Assembly: GCA_900555545.1 (NCBI GenBank)
Contig: USLQ01000015.1
Span: forward strand, 1 to 9,804
DNA from: an uncultured Oscillospiraceae bacterium
Lineage (GTDB): Bacteria > Bacillota > Clostridia > Oscillospirales > Acutalibacteraceae
Length of the DNA stretch: 9,804 nucleotides
Reading direction: 5' to 3'
Position 1 is the stretch's first letter. Each line of letters opens with the position of its first letter. The notes below the pieces were generated by a model, which saw only the letters and a list, made by a program, of their open reading frames with translations, made no database searches and was not told the origin of the DNA. Of this stretch, positions 6,359 to 9,804 are shown piece by piece. The position numbers and the translations under genes are program-made.

Positions 6359-7174
6359 ATGAACAACAGGCTTTATCGGTCGTATGACCAGAGTAAATTG
6401 CACACAAATGGAACCTGCAACTATTTTCACCGCCTTGGCGGTCTGCTGCATGTGCACCGTCAGATTGAGATCATGTTTTCCATACAGGGGGACGTGACCG
6501 TTTTTTTAGGCAGCCGTCAGGTAGAAATGCATACGGGTGACTTTGTCATCATCAAACCCTTTGAACTGCACGCGTTTTCCGCCGCAATGAAGTTGACAAA
6601 CCGGTTTATCGCCCCTATCCTGCCGGACGTAATCTCCGATCGCATTGCGCTCCGGCTGACCGACAGTTTGGTCTGCCATGACGACGGCCACCAGTGGGGA
6701 GAGGTTCTTGCCCTATATCGGGCATTTGATCCCCTCTCCCCCGAAAATAGGATGCTTTACTTCCAAATGGTGGAGCATATTGTGGAAGATGCCCTTGACC
6801 GCACCCTGCCGCAGGCATCAGACAGTGTGGAGGATGCCATTATCCGATATATGATAGAGAATTCCGAAAAAAATTTGACTTTGGAATCCGTCGCAGAGGC
6901 CTGCTGTACAAACCGCAGCACGGTCAGCCGCACGGTCAATACACGCTGTAATCGCAATTTTAATGCATTCTTAAATCGCGTACGCATCAATCAATTTTTG
7001 CAAAACTGCATGCAGGAGACGCCCTCCAATATGGAGGGACTGGCACAGCAGGTGGGATTCCAATCCGCCCGAACCTTTTACCGGGCGTTTTACGCTGAAT
7101 TCCATGCAACCCCCAGCCAATATCTGGAAAAACTTCAGGGCGGCAGGGCCATTTTCAACCCGGACGAAACATGA
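6359..7174 (+). CDS. Cupin-AraC family transcriptional regulator
   Basis: Likely senses a sugar and controls the divergent hydrolase-transporter operon. It has 271 residues from the ATG at 6359. The N-terminal part (about 20-75) is an AraC-type cupin: HVHRQIEIM (31-39) with H31, H33 and E37, then GDFVIIKPFELHAF (60-73) with H71, the usual small-ligand pocket layout. The C-terminal part (about 158-260) has two helix-turn-helix units: LTLESVAEACCTNRSTVSRT (173-192) and MEGLAQQVGFQSARTFYRAF (225-244), followed by ATPSQYLEK. The first unit departs from the typical glycine-turn sequence. The frame extends 14 codons upstream to a TTG at 6317, but that lies 5' of the promoter -10 and cannot be used from it. 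No ribosome binding site precedes the ATG. Sampled lines are less GC-rich (about 38-50%) than in pyk (about 67%). Confidence 0.92.
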   Translation: MNNRLYRSYDQSKLHTNGTCNYFHRLGGLLHVHRQIEIMFSIQGDVTVFLGSRQVEMHTGDFVIIKPFELHAFSAAMKLTNRFIAPILPDVISDRIALRLTDSLVCHDDGHQWGEVLALYRAFDPLSPENRMLYFQMVEHIVEDALDRTLPQASDSVEDAIIRYMIENSEKNLTLESVAEACCTNRSTVSRTVNTRCNRNFNAFLNRVRINQFLQNCMQETPSNMEGLAQQVGFQSARTFYRAFYAEFHATPSQYLEKLQGGRAIFNPDET

Positions 7175-7190
7175 CAAAACCTGATCGCGA

Positions 7191-7196
7191 GAGGAG
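7191..7196 (+). promoter_or_regulatory. Ribosome binding site fixing the MATE TTG start
   Basis: GAGGAG, then 8 bases, then TTG at 7205. The N-terminus it sets (DRELGTKSVGKLLFSLAVPA) matches the family's usual start, and no terminator or clear promoter lies in the 30 bases after the AraC stop codon. Confidence 0.8.
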
Positions 7197-7204
7197 TTAT
7201 TTTA

Positions 7205-8623
7205 TTGGACGTACAGAGCCAAAAGGATCGTGAACTTGGCACCAAAAGCGTAGGGAAGCTGCTCTTTTCCCTCGCCGTACCTGCGATCACCGCACAGATC
7301 ATCAACGTGTTATATAATGTAGTGGATCGGATGTATATCGGCCACATTGAGGGAATCGGGCCGCAGGCACTCACCGGTGTGGGCGTTACGATGCCACTCA
7401 TCACTGCGATCTCCGCCTTCGCGATGCTCGCAAGTATGGGCGGTGCCCCGCGCGCCTCTATCCTGCTCGGACGCGGAGACCGGGAGGGCGCACAGAAGGT
7501 ACTGGGCAACTGCGCCTTTCTGCTGGTGACGATCGCCGTTGTGCTGACGGCGCTGCTGCTCCTGTTCAACCGGCCGATCCTGCTGCTCTTTGGCGCGAGT
7601 GAGAACACGATCGGCTACGCGCTTGAATACATGAACATCTACGCCCTGGGGACCATTTTTGTCCAGACGGCGCTGGGGCTCAACGCCTTTATCACCGCAC
7701 AGGGTTTTGCACGCACCAGCATGCTCACTGTGCTCATCGGTGCGGTCTGTAATATTATTCTAGATCCCATTTTTATCTTCGCGTTCCATATGGGCGTGCG
7801 CGGGGCCGCTCTGGCCACAATCCTCTCCCAGGCGATTTCCTCCATCTGGGTCCTGCGCTTTCTCTCCTCCGGTAAAACGGGGCTGCGCCTGAAGATCCGC
7901 AGTATGCGCCCGGATTTTAAGGTGCTGGGCCCGTGCGTGGCGCTGGGGCTCTCCCCGTTCATCATGCAGTTTACGGAGAGTGTGCTAATCGTCTGCTTTA
8001 ACACCTCGCTGCTCAAGTACGGCGGCGACCTGGCTGTGGGCGCGATGTCCATCCTCACGAGCGTGATGCAGTTCATCTGGATGCCCGTGCAGGGGCTGAC
8101 GCAGGGCTCCCAGCCGATCATCGGCTTCAACTACGGCGCAGGCAACGCGGATCGGGTACAAAAAACCTTTCAGATCCTGCTGCTTGCAAGCGTCGTCTAC
8201 ACCACAGCCTTCTGGATTGTCTGCCAGGCCTTCCCTGATCTGTTCTCCGCCTTTTTTACGGACGACGCACAGCTCAAGGCGTACACCGCGCCGCTGATGC
8301 GCATCTACATGGGTGCCACCTTCCTGTTGGGCGCACAGACCGCATGCCAGCAGACCTTTATCGCGCTGGGCAATGCGAAAACCTCCCTTTTCCTGGCCCT
8401 GCTGCGCAAGGTATTCCTGTTGATCCCACTGATCTACATCCTGCCCAACTTCATCCCCAACCAGGTACAGGCTGTCATCTGGGCGGAACCGGTGGCGGAT
8501 ACCATCGCCGTCATCACAACAGTGAGCATGTTCGCCTACTCCTTCCGCAAGGTGCTGCACCAGATGCGTGATCGGGCGGCCGAAGTGAAAAAGGGATCGA
8601 ATATCACAAAAGAATCCATCTAA
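7205..8623 (+). CDS. MATE family multidrug/cation antiporter
   Basis: An inner-membrane exporter of the NorM/MepA kind, driven by sodium or proton gradient, expelling cationic drugs or metabolites. Its 472 residues match the family's usual 440-480 and show about 12 hydrophobic segments in two similar halves. Family marks are GKLLFSLAVPAITAQIINVL near the start, YNVVDRMYIGHI in helix 1-2, CNIILDPIFIFAFHMGVRGAA before the mid-loop, and QPIIGFNYGAGN in the second half, the counterpart of the first-half loop. The final 25 residues are charged and cytoplasmic. The gene follows the AraC regulator by 30 bases on the same strand without a terminator, so it may be read from the same promoter. Its codon use is GC-rich like the housekeeping genes, so the link may be positional only. 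The substrate cannot be predicted. Confidence 0.94.
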   Translation: MDVQSQKDRELGTKSVGKLLFSLAVPAITAQIINVLYNVVDRMYIGHIEGIGPQALTGVGVTMPLITAISAFAMLASMGGAPRASILLGRGDREGAQKVLGNCAFLLVTIAVVLTALLLLFNRPILLLFGASENTIGYALEYMNIYALGTIFVQTALGLNAFITAQGFARTSMLTVLIGAVCNIILDPIFIFAFHMGVRGAALATILSQAISSIWVLRFLSSGKTGLRLKIRSMRPDFKVLGPCVALGLSPFIMQFTESVLIVCFNTSLLKYGGDLAVGAMSILTSVMQFIWMPVQGLTQGSQPIIGFNYGAGNADRVQKTFQILLLASVVYTTAFWIVCQAFPDLFSAFFTDDAQLKAYTAPLMRIYMGATFLLGAQTACQQTFIALGNAKTSLFLALLRKVFLLIPLIYILPNFIPNQVQAVIWAEPVADTIAVITTVSMFAYSFRKVLHQMRDRAAEVKKGSNITKESI

Positions 8624-8628
8624 ATGCC

Positions 8629-8675
8629 CCGGCTGCTGTTCTCTTCCATCAAAAGAGGGCGGCGCCGGATTTTTT
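8629..8675 (+). terminator. Intrinsic terminator after the MATE gene
   Basis: A 16-bp stem pairs 8629-8645 with 8653-8668 (CCGGC with GCCGG at the base), with one bulged T and three G-U pairs, a 7-base loop, and a T-run at 8670-8675. It begins six bases after the MATE stop codon and insulates purL. Confidence 0.88.
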
Positions 8676-8677
8676 GC

Positions 8678-8706
8678 TTCCATAACGGCGGCAAATATGA
8701 TAAAAT
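8678..8706 (+). promoter_or_regulatory. Candidate purL promoter with extended -10
   Basis: TGATAAAAT at 8698-8706 gives an extended -10, the same nine bases as in the tyrA and pyk promoters. The -35 position at 17-base spacing reads TTCCAT, a poor match. Transcription would start near 8713, leaving a leader of about 59 bases with GGGGG (8758-8762) nine bases before the ATG. The leader is short for a purine riboswitch and none of its conserved loops was seen. Confidence 0.45.
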
Positions 8707-8771
8707 TAATAGTATATCAATAGTTCCAGCCAAAGAGACGAACGATTCATTTCGGACGGGGGTTTTGTAAT

Positions 8772-9804
8772 ATGGCAAACATCAGGCAAGTGTACGTGGA
8801 AAAGCGGCCGGGCTTCGACATCGAGGCACAGGGCGTTCTGGCGGATCTGCGGGATTCACTGGGGATCAAATCCCTGGAATCGGTACGCGTAATCAACCGC
8901 TACTTTATTGACGGATTAAACGAGGAGGACTTCCAGGCGGCGCTGCCGGCTGTGTTCTCCGAACCTAACGCGGACACAGTATCTTTCACCCTCCCAGCGC
9001 TGGAGGGGTGCCGCGTGTTCGCGACGGAATTTCTCCCCGGTCAGTACGACCAGCGCGCGGACTCCGCCGCGCAGTGCTGTGCCCTGCTGACCTGCAAGGA
9101 GCGCCCGCTGATCACCTGCGCCCAGATCATCGCACTCACCGGTGCGGTTACGGACGCGCAGTTTGAGCAGATCAAGCACTACCTTATCAACCCCGTGGAA
9201 TCCCGCGAGGCATCTTTGAGCGTACCTGACTCCCTTGATATGCGCAGCGATGTGCCGGAGGATGTCAAACGCGTGGCGGGCTTTATCAACTTCAGCGAGC
9301 TCCAGGTGGAGGTGTACCACGCGCAGATGGGATTTGCCATGAGCGTGGAAGACCTCAAGTTCTGCCGTGACTACTTCCGCGATACGGAAAAACGCGATCC
9401 GAGTGTAACGGAGCTGCGCGTGATTGACACCTACTGGTCCGACCACTGCCGCCACACCACGTTCCAGACGATGCTCGAAAATGTGGACATTGAGGGCGGT
9501 AAGATCTCCAAGGCGATTGAGGACGCCTGGCGCGAGTACATCGTCGCCCGCACAGAGACGGGCCGCAATGCAAAACCTATCACCCTGATGGATATGGCCA
9601 CCATCGGCGCAAAGGCGCTCAAGCAGCGCGGCTATGCCTGCGAGGTGGACGAGAGCGAGGAGATCAACGCCTGCTCCATCGAAGTGCCCGTGCAGATTGG
9701 CGGCAAAACCGAAACCTATCTGATCCAGTTTAAAAACGAGACCCACAACCATCCGACGGAGATCGAGCCCTTCGGCGGTGCGGCCACCTGCCTGGGCGGT
9801 GCGA
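8772..9804 (+). CDS. purL: Phosphoribosylformylglycinamidine synthase, N-terminal part (3' partial)
   Basis: Catalyses the ATP- and glutamine-dependent conversion of FGAR to FGAM in purine synthesis, in the cytoplasm. The window holds 344 codons from the ATG with no stop; the gene runs off the end. Diagnostic segments are TYWSDHCRHTTF (220-231), the PurL substrate/ATP signature, and FKNETHNHPTEIEPFGGAA (320-338), the glycine-rich metal and nucleotide loop. The N-terminal 170 residues (VYVEKRPGFDIEAQG onward) match the start of the long single-chain PurL of clostridia and streptococci, in which a glutaminase domain is fused at the C-terminus (about 1,200-1,260 residues in total), rather than the short PurL that works with separate PurQ and PurS. 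The fused domain lies beyond the window, so the full architecture is inferred. It is separated from the MATE gene by a terminator and has its own predicted promoter. Confidence 0.96.
   Translation, partial: MANIRQVYVEKRPGFDIEAQGVLADLRDSLGIKSLESVRVINRYFIDGLNEEDFQAALPAVFSEPNADTVSFTLPALEGCRVFATEFLPGQYDQRADSAAQCCALLTCKERPLITCAQIIALTGAVTDAQFEQIKHYLINPVESREASLSVPDSLDMRSDVPEDVKRVAGFINFSELQVEVYHAQMGFAMSVEDLKFCRDYFRDTEKRDPSVTELRVIDTYWSDHCRHTTFQTMLENVDIEGGKISKAIEDAWREYIVARTETGRNAKPITLMDMATIGAKALKQRGYACEVDESEEINACSIEVPVQIGGKTETYLIQFKNETHNHPTEIEPFGGAATCLGGA

Noticed and set aside
8676..8771. Purine riboswitch or PurR box upstream of purL
   Set aside because: The leader is only about 59 bases, the conserved riboswitch loops are absent, and CGAAC...TTTCGG (8740-8756 region) is in the wrong orientation and spacing for a PurR box pair.
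8916..9752. Open frame of 278 codons on the minus strand opposite purL
   Set aside because: Antisense to diagnostic PurL motifs with repetitive His/Leu/Arg content.

Overview
The window reads as a chromosomal segment of a fairly GC-rich anaerobic Firmicute, probably a gut clostridium of the Oscillospiraceae/Ruminococcaceae type. This is inferred from several signs: strong GGAGG-type ribosome binding sites in front of ATG, GTG and TTG starts; a pyruvate kinase with the extra C-terminal PEP-utilizer-like domain typical of Bacilli and Clostridia; the clostridial single-chain type of PurL; and a GPH-type sugar transporter beside a glycoside hydrolase and an AraC regulator. No species can be named from the sequence alone.

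Layout. The first 122 bases are the 3' end of an AraC-family regulator (+). It converges on a prephenate dehydrogenase gene (tyrA, minus, GTG start). tyrA is divergent from pyruvate kinase (pyk, plus), and the two promoters between them share a 13-base word. pyk converges on a minus-strand pair, a family-16 glycoside hydrolase followed by a GPH/MFS sugar transporter with a long charged tail. One hairpin between pyk and the transporter serves as terminator for both strands. Divergent from the hydrolase is a cupin-AraC regulator (plus), followed by a MATE efflux transporter (plus, TTG start), a strong terminator, and the first 344 codons of purL, which runs off the window end.

Function. The flanks are housekeeping metabolism: tyrosine synthesis, lower glycolysis and purine synthesis. 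The centre (about 3042-7174) looks like a small accessory carbohydrate locus: regulator, divergent promoter region with several symmetric sequence elements, hydrolase and transporter. Two things make it unusual. The hydrolase has a complete GH16 catalytic motif but no visible signal peptide, so it may act inside the cell on imported glucan oligosaccharides. The transporter carries a roughly 288-residue soluble extension that I cannot assign to a known domain. The regulator gene appears to be transcribed from a perfect TTGACA-N17-TATAAT promoter that places the transcript start at or next to the ATG, i.e. a probable leaderless mRNA.

No tRNA, rRNA, CRISPR array, insertion sequence or phage gene was seen. 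Every non-coding gap is shorter than 300 bases and is covered by the features below.
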